A stretch of DNA of 64,000 bases from Nostoc favosum CHAB5714 (GCF_020829495.1 NZ_JAIVFQ010000023.1:29398-93397), one strand, 5' to 3'; positions 1 to 10,334 are shown, counted from the stretch's first letter. The notes: generated by a model not told the origin, from the letters alone. Translations and numbers: made by a program.

Positions 1-294
1 CCGCATCTTTTCGTCGGTAGCAACCTGCCACTGCACTGGAACATTATATGGTGGCATCCCACCACCATTGAGCGGATCGGGGGCTAAACGCGTCCACAGC
101 ACTACATTATCTGGAAGTGGTTCACCAGAAGCAACACCCAGACTAAAAGGATAATTAGAAAATCGGGGTTGGGCGAGAACTTTGTTAGACCATTGATTGG
201 CGATCGCAAAACCAGTTAAGGCTCCAGTTCCAATCAACACTTGTCGCCGTCTCAAGCGACTTGATAGCAAGCGCTCGAAGTTGAAGTTCTGCAT
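1..294 (-). CDS. phoD: PhoD-type alkaline phosphatase, N-terminal part (runs off window)
   Basis: An open frame starts at ATG 294 and is still open at base 1, giving the first 98 residues. It opens with a twin-arginine signal (LRRRQVLIGTGALTGFAIA), then reads FSLGVASGEPLPDNVVLWTR, the usual start of the mature part of PhoD/PhoX-like phosphatases with an N-terminal PhoD domain. The family hydrolyses phosphate mono- and diesters outside the cytoplasmic membrane using Fe and Ca, and is exported folded by Tat. The metal site lies outside the window, so integrity of the gene cannot be judged. No neighbour shares its direction closely. Confidence 0.8.
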   Translation of the reverse strand, partial: MQNFNFERLLSSRLRRRQVLIGTGALTGFAIANQWSNKVLAQPRFSNYPFSLGVASGEPLPDNVVLWTRLAPDPLNGGGMPPYNVPVQWQVATDEKMR

Positions 295-762
295 ATACTC
301 CCCTGATTGTCGCGTTTGAATCACAGCAAAGTGTAACAGCGCAACTTTAATCCCTCTTTGCAATCAGGTTAAGTGTTGATTATTCCAACACAACCCTAAT
401 TGTTTTACCTGAACTAATAGTGCTTTAATACTTGGGTTGGGGCGTTTTATAATTTAGGCTATTTTTTCATCAATATCCTTATCCAACAAGGGTTTCAGAA
501 ATACCGTGCATTTGCCCTGTTGTCTACACTATCTACAAATGTAGACGTTAGGGAGAGAGTTTCCTCGCTTGAATCATGCTGCTTTAACTGTGACCTTGAA
601 GAGTGCTGTCTCCAAACGACTGGTAAATTCAACAGGAGCAATTGCTTAATTTCCTCTCTTGATTGGGGGGCGCGTAGCTTGCCGCCGTAGGCAGTAGGCA
701 TCGCCTAACACCTAAAATACTGCTATGGTCAATTACTACCAGATTGCTTTATAGGAAAAGTT
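295..762. other. Intergenic stretch
   Basis: No convincing gene. An open frame on the minus strand (495-701) has no family resemblance and no ribosome site. The left part would hold the phoD promoter. The stretch contains a dispersed repeat (443-518) that recurs near 57158. Confidence 0.5.
443..518 (+). repeat. Dispersed repeat copy A (mate at 57158-57236)
   Basis: About 75 bases match 57158-57236 in the same orientation, with the shared core TTTTTTCATCAATATCCTTA followed by a second conserved block reading ATACCGTGC near the right end. Copy A begins GGGGCGTTTTATAATTTAGG, which is reminiscent of a Tn3-type terminal repeat that starts GGGG, but I could not pair it with an opposite end. Its nature is unproven. 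Confidence 0.5.
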
Positions 763-1314
763 ATGAATGAGACTTTAGCAGCCACACTAGGGGAATTACA
801 AGCACAAATATATTGGTTACATGATGCTGAGGAGTTTACAGAATTGGCATTAGCAGCAGCTACTATATATATGAAACTTGGTTATACTCAACAGCAGGCA
901 GAAACGGCAGGTAACTTAATTAGTCAGGCTTATCAATTAGCGGATGATGCTGCTTTAGCCCAAGAAGCAGGTAATTTTGACAAAGAAATGCAGTTTTATT
1001 ATCAAGCTAAAGATAAATTAACCCAAGTAGAAACTACATTAGTTTATCAAACCAGTATCGCCATACATCAAATGAAATGGTGGATGTATTTTCGTCATAA
1101 ACAAAAATTACAAATTCTGCTCCACTTATTTTTACAAAATTTTAAAGCGGTAGGGTTGATTAACTTACTTACTGCTCTTAAACTTACATATTTTCTAATG
1201 GAAATAGGCAGAGTTCACAAATCGCGTGACATCGAAACCACGAAACATAATGCTATAAAATACTGGACAGAATTATTGAAAATCAAACCGCCACAATATC
1301 CTTATCTTGGTTAA
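763..1314 (+). CDS. Hypothetical helical protein, 183 aa
   Basis: The start ATG follows AGGAAAAG at a good distance, so the gene is probably real. The protein is mostly alpha-helical. Residues 1-110 look like irregular TPR-like helix pairs (repeated Ala/Leu/Gln-rich helices), and a hydrophobic segment lies around residues 125-150. I recognise no family and no catalytic motif. It stands alone, in the opposite direction to the broken helicase gene on its right. Confidence 0.55.
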   Translation: MNETLAATLGELQAQIYWLHDAEEFTELALAAATIYMKLGYTQQQAETAGNLISQAYQLADDAALAQEAGNFDKEMQFYYQAKDKLTQVETTLVYQTSIAIHQMKWWMYFRHKQKLQILLHLFLQNFKAVGLINLLTALKLTYFLMEIGRVHKSRDIETTKHNAIKYWTELLKIKPPQYPYLG

Positions 1315-1352
1315 ACTGCTTATTTTTAGGCTTGAGCGCGATTGGTAAACTA

Positions 1353-1379
1353 CGCATCCTTAACTTTTCCTCTAAGAAT
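1353..1379. repeat. 27-bp direct repeat, left copy (dead gene start)
   Basis: Identical to 3400-3426. On the minus strand it carries AGAGGAAAAG followed by ATGCG, which is the ribosome site and start codon of the helicase gene in the right copy. Here the ATG is followed at once by CG TAG, so it encodes Met-Arg-stop. It is therefore a duplicated gene start with no gene behind it. Confidence 0.7.
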
Positions 1380-1825
1380 GGGGAGAGCGATTGCTTGAAT
1401 GAAGGATAAATACAATCAAATTACTGCCACTTTACCTAATACCGTCTCCAAGCGGTTGGTAAATTCTGATGAGCGATCGCAACTCAAAATCAGTTGCTCC
1501 ATTGCCCGTGTCATCGCCACATACAATAGTCGCGCTTCTTCTTCTGGTGTACCGTGTCCGTACTGGTCAGGCATAAAACCAATACCAGGAATAAGCACCA
1601 CTGGGAACTCTAGCCCTTTGCTGGAGTGCATGGTTATGAGTTTGATGCTTTGTTCGTCCGGGTGATAGTTGCGGCTGTCACTGCTGGCGTTTACCCACTC
1701 TATTGGTATTTGGGCTTGTTGGAAGTCGTTGTAGATGCGATCGCCCATAAAGTTGGAGCGGTAAATAATTGCTATTTCGTTCCAGGGGATATCTCGCTCG
1801 TGTAATTGTTGCACTCGCTCTGCTA

Positions 1826-3028
1826 GTAGTCTGCCAAGGCAACTTTGCTAGGTTAAACTCGGATATAAGCGCTGCATTTTTCTACGAGCATCTTTAGTTT
1901 GAAAACCCCAATAGACACTGGCTTTTTGTTGATTACGCTGTTTCTCCCAAGCGGCGATTTCGGAAGTTAACGTTTCTGCATTAGGAATACGCCGTTCTAA
2001 ACATTGACGGGATAAAACAGATAACTCAATTTCTACTTGATTTAACCAAGAAGCGTGTTTAGGAGTATAGTGAAACTCTAATTTTTGAATAATTCGACGT
2101 GCTTCTTGTGGCGAAAACACCTCGTATAATGCACTTGGAGTATGAATATTTAGATTATCAACAACTAAACGAATCACATCAGCTTGGGGGTAATAAACAT
2201 CTACTAAATCTTTTAATTGTTTTGCCAAATCTACTTTTGTACGACGCTGTGTGACTTCAATATGTCTCCACCCTGCTAAAGGCTCGAAAAATGCAAATAA
2301 ATTTACAACTCCATTGCGTTTATACTCATAATCATAACGTTCAGGCTGATCTGGTTCTGGTGGCAAAGGAAGTCTTACTTCTTCTACTAATTGATATGGA
2401 CGTTCATCTAGACAGACTGTAGATTTTTTCGGATTATATGACTCATTGTACAAATCCAAAACATCCTCCATTCTGAATACATACTCTGCGTTAACTTCGG
2501 GAATACACCACTGTTCTTTTAACCACGGTTTAATCTCGTTTTTTTTAGAGTTTGACGTATTGTTTCGTCGGAAATTGAATCTATTATCCCAAGGTTTACT
2601 AAGTGATCCGCTAATAATTGCATTGTCCAACGCACTCTCCCCTCTGGCGGATTAGAACAAGCCGTTGCAATCAAAAATGCTTCTTGCTTTTCATCTAATT
2701 TTTGAGGTTTTGGTGGATGTGGTTCATCCTTTAGCGCAAAATCTAATCCACCAATGACAAATTTTTCTCGTGTCCGTTGTACTGTTGCAACATGAACTCT
2801 AACTCTATCAGCGATCGCTGAGTCTGTTTCATCTTCAGCAGCCATCAAAAGAATGTTTGCACGGGTTATAGTTCTTGCCTTGTGCTTACCTTTCTTTATT
2901 ATTGATTGCAGTTGAGCAACTTCATCTTCACTCAAGTCAACGATGTACTTCTTTGCCATATTATTCCCTGTTTTTAGCTAGTTTACCAATCACAGGTATT
3001 ACTTAGCAAACTTTGCTTGGCAGACTAC
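1826..3028 (-). mobile_element. IS630-family element, complete with ends and TA target duplication
   Basis: Inverted ends read TAGTAGTCTGCCAAG then a related GCAA..TTTGCTA block on both sides (left from 1824, right reading back from 3030). A TA dinucleotide lies at both outer borders (1824-1825 and 3029-3030), as expected for IS630/Tc1-type insertion. The length, about 1.2 kb, and a two-frame DDE transposase inside fit the family. A degenerate copy of the end sequence is present at 34051-34072. Confidence 0.85.
1848..2959 (-). CDS. IS630-family transposase made by -1 frameshift
   Basis: The first frame (2959 to 2519) gives 146 aa with an N-terminal helix-turn-helix (AIADRVRVHVATVQRTREKF). 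The second frame (from about 2560 to 1848) carries the DDE domain: Asp in CLDERP, Asp in RLVVDNLNIHT, Glu in SWLNQVEIELS. The frames overlap at a run of eight A on the coding strand (plus-strand T at 2539-2546). A -1 slip there joins LKK to NEIKPWLKEQW, the usual continuous sequence of this family. This is the normal programmed frameshift of IS630 elements, so the element may still be active. Confidence 0.85.
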
Positions 3029-3399
3029 TAGAGTCGGGTTTGGGGATGTTGTACTTTTTGAGTAAATCCATGCACCAGCCATGAAAGTGTCTTACTCGGA
3101 TGCGACTAATTTTGTTTGGGTCTTCTTGAACCACTTGCCTAAGTTTGGCAGCAAGAGAGACATTGAAACATAACACTAAAATTGGTTTATTACTGACTTG
3201 TGCAAGGTGCTGACAACGGTAGGCTAAAATCATGGTTTTTCCTGAACCCGCTACACCATGAATTACCCGATGCCCATCACCTAAACTCCTGGCTAACTGT
3301 TCCTGTTGCAAATCCATAATTTTGAGAATGTCGGGGATTTGCAACTGTGGTGATTCTCCGGTGGTGTCTACATCAAATAAAGATAACTGCTTGGCACAT

Positions 3400-3426
3400 C
3401 GCATCCTTAACTTTTCCTCTAAGAAT
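3400..3426. repeat. 27-bp direct repeat, right copy (live helicase start)
   Basis: Identical to 1353-1379. It contains the ribosome site and the ATG of the UvrD-like helicase on the minus strand. The two copies bracket the broken helicase gene, as a tandem duplication of an operon segment would leave after partial deletion. Confidence 0.7.
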
Positions 3427-4603
3427 CCGGTTTAAACCACTCATAGCAAATTAACTTGATGTCTTTTTGCTGGATAATTTCGATAGGTCTTATATCTTGG
3501 TCATCTGCAAGTTCCTCATATTGGTCAGTGTCTACAAAATATTCATCTAACTCGAAAATGAGTAAGTTAATATTTTTATGTTGTTTGAAATTCTCCCAAA
3601 CTGCCTTAATATCTCGTTCATAACTACGGGAATTAACTGTGGTAATTACCTTTAAGACCCGTTCTTTGGTTTCTTCATCAATTGGTTCACTTTGAAATAA
3701 ATCAGGCTGGGTGAGGGCATGATGAATATTTTGCAGGAGCTTTGACATTTGCGGCTTAATGCCTTTAGCCGTCTGCTGTTGCTGGAAAGATGTAAACAGA
3801 TTGCCTATGGCTCTTTCTAAAACAGGGAAAATGCGGTTATCAAACTCAACTGGTGGTAATTCATCAGGTTTGGGAAAATCTGAGGATTGGCATTTAAGCC
3901 AGTTAAAGATGGTGCGTTTGTCGCTAATCAACCTATTAGGGTCTAGGGAGATAGCATTATCAATGCGTGGGTAAAAATGCCAAAAGTGCTTGTCTTGTAC
4001 CCGAAAAGCAAAGAATATTCCCCCATCAGGAACGTTGGGATGGGGTATGGGTTTATTCCAGGTGCTATGAATACCAAAGGGAATATCATCAATTAGTTCC
4101 TTGCTTGCTTGTTGTAAAAACTCTAGTAACGGTAATCTCATCTCATCTAGGGATACCAAATCAGATGCTTGTTCTAGTTCCTCTAAAATGGCTTGTTTTT
4201 CTGCATCGGTGTCAGCCATCTTGAGTTTGTACAGTTCGTCTAATGATTTACCAGAAATAGTTTCACCTAGTACACTACCGTCTAGCCCTACTTCCCGGTC
4301 AATGGTAGCGATGCGCTCTTGTAATCTTCTAACTAGCCCTAATAAATCGTCTAGTCCCTGTTCTGGAAAGCAGTTGTAGATAAACAACTCGTCATAATCA
4401 GTGCCTAAGCGGTCAATGCGTCCTGCCCTTTGAATCATACGTACTGGGTTCCAATGCAGGTCATAGTTAACTAACACGCCAGCATCTTGCAGGTTTTGAC
4501 CTTCTGATAGTACATCTGGCGTAGATATAGCGAAGCTGTCACCAGGGGCAAGATAGCCTGAAAGCATTGTGGAGTATGGGTTTGAGAAAAAAGAGTTGCT
4601 CAT
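3419..4603 (-). pseudogene. SNF2/HepA-type helicase, C-terminal fragment
   Basis: The frame holds superfamily 2 motifs V and VI near its start (STPDVLSEGQNLQDAGVLVN, then NPVRMIQRAGRIDRLG) and then a long C-terminal extension of about 300 residues. Everything before motif V, including the Walker A and DExH motifs, is missing, so it cannot be a working ATPase. The first 13 codons (4603 to 4565) come from the neighbouring transposon side; helicase sequence begins at 4564. Fifteen bases separate it from the UvrD-like gene downstream, which suggests a former two-helicase operon, perhaps a defence or repair pair. Confidence 0.75.
4518..4564 (-). repeat. 47-bp inverted copy of helicase sequence (mate 9304-9350)
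   Basis: The minus strand here, starting CTTTCAGGCTATC, is identical over 47 bases to the plus strand at 9304-9350. It is the first helicase-coding sequence next to the transposon. The mate sits on the far side of the transposon in the opposite direction. Confidence 0.85.
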
Positions 4604-4658
4604 TGGGTTTTGACGGGCGTTTTATAAGCACAGCCACAGATTGGACAAAATCGGTGTC

Positions 4659-5057
4659 TCAAAGACAACACCAACTCACCGCAATTCGCGCAGTTGCTCG
4701 AATCGGTGTACCGCAGAGATAACAAAATTTGGCTTTGACGTGACTCCACATACGGTCAACCGCCGCGCCAGGATTCCAACATTGGGGACAAAACTTAACC
4801 CCTCTAACCTGAGATACTTCCTCACCCTTGATCACAGCAGAAAGATACTCTTGGGGTACACCAAGGGCGATCGCTAAACCTTGAAGCGTCCGGCGATTAA
4901 TTTTAACCGTAAGTCCCCGCTCAATTTTCCCGACAGAGCGTCCATGTATACCAGCAGCATCCGCCAACTCAAACTGAGTTAAATTGAGTTTCTTCCTGAT
5001 CCGCGACACATAACTGGACAAGGATTCAGATGGCTGAGGAGTTTTAAAAGTATTCAT
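4659..5057 (-). CDS. XRE-type regulator with zinc ribbon; C-terminus probably frameshifted
   Basis: Residues 12-70 form a Cro/C1-type helix-turn-helix (LTQFELADAAGIHGRSVGKIERG). A first Cys pair follows (CPQC) and a second (CYLCG). The annotated frame then ends ATARIAVSWCCL. The next frame, from about 4700 down to TGA at 4600-4602, reads on as CANCGELVLSLRHRFCPICG and supplies another two Cys pairs, so a one-base shift has probably cut off a second zinc ribbon. That longer frame would end overlapping the start of the frame at 4603 (ATGA). It is divergent from the recombinase gene across 76 bases at 5058-5133, where the shared promoters of the element should lie. Confidence 0.7.
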   Translation of the reverse strand: MNTFKTPQPSESLSSYVSRIRKKLNLTQFELADAAGIHGRSVGKIERGLTVKINRRTLQGLAIALGVPQEYLSAVIKGEEVSQVRGVKFCPQCWNPGAAVDRMWSHVKAKFCYLCGTPIRATARIAVSWCCL

Positions 5058-5133
5058 AAAAAGCTGTTAGTAACTGCTCAAAAGATATATAATTTATAAA
5101 TAAAAAACCAAGCGAGAGAATACAGAAACAACC

Positions 5134-6069
5134 GTGAAATCGGCTGTAACTTTAGCCACTGTCACGACCGAATTTTTAGAGCGTCCTGGTCTAGCACTAA
5201 GTACTAGAGAAACCTATGAACTGACCCTCGGACTTTTACTGCAAAAGTATGGAAGTTGGTCAATAGAAATTATCAGTAAGCAAACATTAGTCGAGTATCT
5301 AAATAATCTTAGTCATTTAAAATACACAACACACCACAAGCATCAAGCAATACTACAAAGTTTGCTTAACTTTGCAGTAGAACAAGGGTATATAAAATCC
5401 AACCCCATCCGGGGACTAAAACAACGTCTACCTGAAAGATAGAAAGGCGAACATAAAAGCGACAATACAATAAGATATCTAACACAATCACAACTAAATA
5501 TACTATATTCTGCCGTAAAAGATGACTTACGTTTTAGTGCAATAGTTTATTTAATACATCGCACAGGATGTAGAATAGGGGAGCTTTTAGCCCTAAATAT
5601 AGATTCTGTAGATATCAAAAACCAGAAATTTCAAGTATTAGGTAAAGGTAACAAACAACGTTGGTGTTATTACAGTGATGATGCAGCTTCAGCACTTGCT
5701 AAATACTTCAAATACTCACGGCATAAAAACACAGATGCCTTGTTTACAGCACAACATCCAGTCACCCTAAAAGTAAGTAGAATCAGCTACCATACATTGC
5801 ATGATTATTGGCGGGAGACAACCAACAAGTATCCGCAGCTTCAAGGAGTTCGCATTCACGATTTACGACATACATTTGCTACAGAACGAGTGGGATTAAT
5901 CAGTATTGAAGAATTATGCTCGTTAATGGGACATGAAAGCATTCAGACAACTTTACGTTACGCTAAAGTCACCTCTCTACGAGACGCTCCGCGAACACAG
6001 AAATCAGAATCAGCCGCACGTCATGCCTTGAATATACTGATTAATTCCGATCTATATGCTGACCTTTAG
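5134..6069 (+). pseudogene. Tyrosine recombinase (TnpI-like), split by one TAG
   Basis: A GTG start at 5134 opens a SAM-like core-binding N domain (102 codons) that stops at TAG 5440-5442. The same frame continues to 6069 with the catalytic domain: Arg in TGCRIGEL, HDLRHTFA, Gly-His in LMGHESIQTTLRYAKV with the Tyr nucleophile. All catalytic residues are present, so the only visible lesion is the TAG. In TnpI-type Tn3 elements this enzyme resolves cointegrates. Readthrough or an internal start could yield a catalytic fragment, but a normal protein is not expected. Confidence 0.8.
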
Positions 6070-6190
6070 GGCAATTATATAGAATCAATCAGTTACACTA
6101 TGTTCTTCACCAAGAAACAGCATTTTATCTCAGTTAAAGATTCCTACCCCAAAGAAGCTAGAATACTGTTTGGTTGAAGAGTGAGACTTA

Positions 6191-9100
6191 ATGAAAAAAA
6201 CCTGGCAGCCAGAAGAATTAGTAGAGTATTGGACGCTACTCCCTCTTGAATTAGCACTACTAAATCAGAAAAATGACGAAAATCGGTTAGGTTTTGCTAT
6301 ATTGCTTAAGTTTTTTGAGATTTATGCCAGATTTCCAGAGAATAATCAAGAAATATCCAGAAGCGTTGTTGATTATGTTGCCAAACTTTTAGATATTTCC
6401 CCCCAAAAGTACTCTTATTACGATTGGCAAGGACGCTCCATAAAATATCATCGCGCTCAAATCAGAGAATTCTTTGGATTTCAAGAAACCAAAGTTACTG
6501 ATGCTAAAGAGTTAACTAATTGGTTAGCTGAACAAGCACTAATTTATGAGTTAAAGTTTGAACAGCTAAAACTTGCAGCCGTGGCGAGACTACGGAATTT
6601 AAAACTTGAACCACCGACTGATTCCAGATTAGAACGCATCATTCGCTCTGCTATCAGAAATTTTGAATATAAATTTTTTAGGAACATAACTTCCCAGTTA
6701 TCTAACCAATCTAAAAAGTGGATAGATGATTTTTTGAAAGAGAAAGCTTCAGATCAGGAATTAAATGATACCACACAAGTAAATCATGATAAACAACTGA
6801 ATAATCCGGGATATATCCAATTATCTCAACAGTTAAATAACACGAAAAGCTCAGAAATCAACACTGACGTTCCCATATTAACATGGGCTGAACTAAAAAC
6901 AGACCCAGGGAGAATTGGTGTAGAAAGTTTTCAAAAAGAAGTTGCTAAATTAGAGATTTTTGAGCAATTAGAATTACCAGCAAACTTATTTAAAAAAATT
7001 CCCACCAAAGTTCTCCAAGTTTATAAAAGTCGGGTAATTGTTGAACATTCTCGTGACTTACGCCGTCACCCAGAACATATCCGTTACACACTATTTACAG
7101 CTTTTTGTTGGCTCAGAAGTCAAGAAGTTATAGATAATTTAGTAGAGTTACTCATCCAGATTGTGCATCGCATAGGTGCCAACGCAGAAAAACGTGTAGA
7201 TAAAGAACTTATTCAGGATTTTAAGCGGGTTCATGGAAAGAATAATCTACTATATCAAATGGCAGAAGCTTCTTTGAAAACACCTGATGGCACAATCAAA
7301 GATGTGATTTTTCCTGTGGTGAGTGAGGTAACTCTCAAGAATTTAGTGAAAGAATATAAATCTACAGGGAATGCTTACCGTGAGAAAGTTTATACGGTGA
7401 TGCGCTCTTCTTATGGCGGATATTATCGCCGAATTTTACCGTTAATTTTAAACAAGCTAGAATTCCGTTCAAATAATGAAGTTCATCGTCCAGTTATTCA
7501 AGCGATATCTTTACTGAAAAAATATGCTGATAGTAAACAGCGTTATTATGATGCAGGAGAAGATATACCCATTGAGGGGGTATTACGTAGTGGTTGGCAA
7601 GAAATTATATTAGAGACTGGAGCAGACGACGAAATCAAAGTTAATCGCATTAATTATGAGTTGAGTGTGCTGCAAGCATTGAGAGAAAAGCTGAGATGCA
7701 AGGAAATATGGGTTGTAGGAGCTAATCGTTACAGAAACCCTGAAGAAGATTTACCTGCTGATTTTGAAGCTCAAAGATTAGAATATTTCCAAGCTTTGAA
7801 ACAACCATCAGATGTGGAAATTTTTATTGCTAATTTGCAGCAATCTTTGGAGCAATCATTAACTTTATTGGATACAGGAATACCTAAGAACAAATTAGTC
7901 ACACTTAAAACTACAGGTAAAAGCCGAATTTGTGTTTCTCCTTTGAATCCTCAAAATGAACCAACTAATTTGACAAGATTGAAAACTGAAATTACTAGAC
8001 GTTGGCGCATGACTAGCCTCTTAGATATTCTGAAAGAAACTGATTTACGAGTTAAGTTTAGCCAACACTTTCAGAGTGTATCAACCAGAGAGGTTTTAAG
8101 CGATTATACTTTACAAAAACGCTTGCTACTTTGTTTATATGGTTTAGGAACGAATACTGGATTAAAGCGTTTAAGTGATGAAATTAAAGGCGATAATTAT
8201 CAAGATTTACTCCATGTCAAGCGACATTTTATTCAGAAAGAACAATTACGCAATGCTATTGCCTGTGTTGCAAATGCAATTTTTACTGCCAGAATTTCTA
8301 CTATTTGGGGAGAGGGTACAACCGCTTGCGCTTCTGACTCAAAAAAGTTTGGTGCTTGGGATCAAAATTTAATCACCCAATGGCACATCCGTTATGGTGG
8401 AAGGGGTGTGATGATTTATTGGCACGTTGAGAAGAATTCTGTTTGTATTTATTCACAGTTAAAAACTTGTTCTTCCTCTGAGGTGGCAGCCATGATTGAA
8501 GGATTATTACGCCACTGTACTGAGATGAAAGTGGAGACAAATTATGTAGATAGTCACGGTCAAAATGAAGTGGCTTTTGCTTTCTGTCATTTACTGGGTT
8601 TTCAGTTAATGCCGCGTCTTAAACGTATAAATATTCAGAAATTATACCGCCCGTCAACTGGAAATAATGATGCTTATCCAAACTTGCAACCGATTTTAAC
8701 TCGTGCGATAAATTGGGATTTGATTCGCCAACAATATGACCAAATGGTGAAGTATGCTACTGCTCTGCGTTTGGGTATGGCAGAAACTGAAGCCATCTTA
8801 AAGCGTTTTACTAGGGGTAATTTATTACACCCTACTTATCAAGCCTTGGCGGAATTGGGCAAGGCTGTAAAAACTATATTTTTATGTAAATACCTGCATT
8901 CGGTTGAACTGCGGCAAGAGATAAATGCTGGACTCAACGTGGTTGAGAACTGGAATAGTGCTAACAGTTTTATTTTTTATGGCAAGGGTGGGGAGATTGC
9001 TACTAATCGTTTGTCCGACCAAGAATTAGCTGTGTTATCTCTGCATTTACTCCAGATATCTTTGGTATATATAAATACGTTGATGATTCAGGAGGTTTTG

Positions 9101-9235
9101 TCCCAACCCCAATGGATGAAGTTGATGAAGTTGGAAGATTTGCGGGCGCTTTCGCCTTTAATTTGGGGTCACGTTAATCCCTATGGTACTTTTCGTTTGG
9201 ATCTTAATGTCAGGTTGCCAATTGAGACGGGGTAA
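6191..9235 (+). CDS. tnpA: Tn3-family transposase TnpA, full length
   Basis: The 1014-aa length matches the family, which catalyses replicative transposition. The N-terminal part carries the DUF4158-type DNA-binding region. The catalytic DDE lies in the last third: Asp in [10 protein letters not shown] (about residue 718), Asp in [10 protein letters not shown] (about 783) and Glu in [11 protein letters not shown] (about 918). No stop or frameshift is visible. The recombinase upstream is broken, so transposition intermediates might not be resolved. Confidence 0.92.
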   Translation: MKKTWQPEELVEYWTLLPLELALLNQKNDENRLGFAILLKFFEIYARFPENNQEISRSVVDYVAKLLDISPQKYSYYDWQGRSIKYHRAQIREFFGFQETKVTDAKELTNWLAEQALIYELKFEQLKLAAVARLRNLKLEPPTDSRLERIIRSAIRNFEYKFFRNITSQLSNQSKKWIDDFLKEKASDQELNDTTQVNHDKQLNNPGYIQLSQQLNNTKSSEINTDVPILTWAELKTDPGRIGVESFQKEVAKLEIFEQLELPANLFKKIPTKVLQVYKSRVIVEHSRDLRRHPEHIRYTLFTAFCWLRSQEVIDNLVELLIQIVHRIGANAEKRVDKELIQDFKRVHGKNNLLYQMAEASLKTPDGTIKDVIFPVVSEVTLKNLVKEYKSTGNAYREKVYTVMRSSYGGYYRRILPLILNKLEFRSNNEVHRPVIQAISLLKKYADSKQRYYDAGEDIPIEGVLRSGWQEIILETGADDEIKVNRINYELSVLQALREKLRCKEIWVVGANRYRNPEEDLPADFEAQRLEYFQALKQPSDVEIFIANLQQSLEQSLTLLDTGIPKNKLVTLKTTGKSRICVSPLNPQNEPTNLTRLKTEITRRWRMTSLLDILKETDLRVKFSQHFQSVSTREVLSDYTLQKRLLLCLYGLGTNTGLKRLSDEIKGDNYQDLLHVKRHFIQKEQLRNAIACVANAIFTARISTIWGEGTTACASDSKKFGAWDQNLITQWHIRYGGRGVMIYWHVEKNSVCIYSQLKTCSSSEVAAMIEGLLRHCTEMKVETNYVDSHGQNEVAFAFCHLLGFQLMPRLKRINIQKLYRPSTGNNDAYPNLQPILTRAINWDLIRQQYDQMVKYATALRLGMAETEAILKRFTRGNLLHPTYQALAELGKAVKTIFLCKYLHSVELRQEINAGLNVVENWNSANSFIFYGKGGEIATNRLSDQELAVLSLHLLQISLVYINTLMIQEVLSQPQWMKLMKLEDLRALSPLIWGHVNPYGTFRLDLNVRLPIETG

Positions 9236-9303
9236 ATGTGTCTAAGAATACTAGTGTTCGTATGTCTCTTAATCTTATAGTCTGAAAGTCATCCACCGCA
9301 GTA

Positions 9304-9350
9304 CTTTCAGGCTATCTTGCCCCTGGTGACAGCTTCGCTATATCTACGCC
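9304..9350 (+). repeat. 47-bp inverted copy of helicase sequence (mate 4518-4564)
   Basis: Identical to the minus strand at 4518-4564. At its right edge TACGCC is shared with the adjoining SDR gene fragment, which fits joining by microhomology. Confidence 0.85.
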
Positions 9351-9617
9351 GTCTTCGGTACTAGTCGCAAGTCACATCCAGCATCAGTTGATGTGGAAAT
9401 GTTGACACTCGATGTTACCTCTGATGACTCAGTGCAATCATGTATCAAACAGTTGCTTACACGGACTAATCGTATTGATTTACTAATTAATAATGCTGGA
9501 CAAATTCATGCCAGTATGCTGGAAGAAACTTCTTTAGAACAAGCTAAGGAAATCTTTGAAACCAACTTTTGGGGGTCATTCAATAGGCAATCGATATTCT
9601 TGCAGCAGGTTCAATAA
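9345..9617 (+). pseudogene. Short-chain dehydrogenase fragment
   Basis: In frame from 9345 the translation reads [29 protein letters not shown] and LLINNAGQ, typical of the second half of an SDR Rossmann fold. The glycine-rich cofactor loop is missing because the gene is cut at the 47-bp repeat. After ETNFWG the sequence diverges, so the catalytic Ser-Tyr-Lys is also lost. It cannot be functional. Confidence 0.75.
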
Positions 9618-9791
9618 TTTGGGTGATGTCTACGCCCCGCTTTGAGAGCGATCGCTACTTCCTCCATCCCCAGATTTCCTTACTCAGCACCCCATCACCA
9701 GCAACCATGTCTGTCGGCTGCCAAGGAAGAAGCTCAAATTCGCGGATGCCGTCTGTAATACGCTGGCTTGTGCTGACTTATAACCTTTGTA

Positions 9792-10157
9792 ATGCCAATC
9801 ATTTTTACTGGCGGAGTTGGCGAGAGTAATGAACCAGCTGAAGCTATAGTTGGAAAAAATTATGCACTCGCGCAACAGGTAAAAGCTGCTGATATTTTCA
9901 CTGAAACTCAATCTCGCACAACTCACCAGAACCTCAAAAATGCTTTAGAAGTAGCGAATGCTCACCAATTAACCAAGTTGATTATTGTTAGCGATCCATT
10001 GCATATGAAGCGAGCTGTATCGATGGCACAAGGCTTAGGAATGGATGCACATTCGTCTTCCACACCGACTACCCGCTATCGCAGTTTTCACAGTCAGATG
10101 GAGTTTTTGAGCCGAGAAACTTATTTTTACATTGTCTACTTAGTGTTTAAAATCTAG
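9792..10157 (+). pseudogene. YdcF/SanA-like (DUF218) protein, N-terminus lost
   Basis: The sequence matches the later two thirds of DUF218 proteins: FTGGVGESNE, SRTTHQNL, LIIVSDPLHMKRA and PTTRYRS. Family members are membrane-associated proteins of poorly known role in envelope biology. The usual N-terminal transmembrane segment and the first beta strand are missing, and the bases before ATG 9792 do not continue the family in any frame. On the minus strand, 9590-9770 holds another unrecognised, interrupted frame. Confidence 0.65.
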
Positions 10158-10334
10158 CTGTAGTCCCTTACTCCGTAGCATTCAAACAAGAATTTGTATA
10201 AATAGTTTTGAAACCTTTTAGAATTAGATCCGGTCTGAAAAATTAAATGAACCAAATAACCAATATCATTGCTCTTAGTTGCAGCTTTGGTTGTAGTCAT
10301 CAGGCGAGCGCTAGCTGAAATTTCAGGAGATTGT

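Larger units (their letters stand above)
1416..3404 (-). pseudogene. UvrD/Rep-like superfamily 1 helicase, split by IS630-type element and missing its middle
   Basis: The N-terminal piece (3404 to 3031) holds Walker A GVAGSGKT and the following motif Ia region, ending at IPKPDS. The C-terminal piece (1823 to 1416) holds motif V (ITMHSSKGLEFPVVLIPG) and motif VI (LLYVAMTRA). Between them sits a 1.2-kb IS. Removing the IS and one TA does not restore one frame, and the DExx motif II, motif III and motif IV regions are absent on either side. So a deletion of perhaps 150 or more codons accompanied or followed the insertion. The family unwinds DNA using ATP; this copy cannot. The start at 3404 has AGAGGA upstream and lies just downstream of the SNF2-type gene, suggesting a former operon. 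Confidence 0.8.
4565..9303 (+). mobile_element. Tn3-type transposition module between inverted 47-bp host copies
   Basis: The segment holds a small HTH/zinc-ribbon gene (minus), a tyrosine recombinase (plus, nonsense codon) and a full-length Tn3-family transposase (plus). This is the layout of TnpI-type Tn3 elements, in which a tyrosine recombinase resolves cointegrates. I could not find paired 38-bp terminal repeats, so the outer limits are set by the helicase-derived 47-bp copies rather than by true ends. Confidence 0.6.

Noticed and set aside
495..701. 68-aa minus-strand ORF
   Set aside because: No ribosome site, no recognisable family, and part of it overlaps a dispersed repeat.
3419..4603. 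A complete short helicase gene
   Set aside because: It starts at motif V; ATPase motifs are absent and the first 13 codons come from the transposon side.
4613..4630. GGGCGTTTTATAA near 4613 as a Tn3 terminal repeat matching 445
   Set aside because: Only 13 bases match and no inverted partner was found to the right of the transposase.
10269..10334. Longer start of the small membrane protein
   Set aside because: The ATG at 10335 has a proper ribosome site, and the extra residues look unrelated to the protein.
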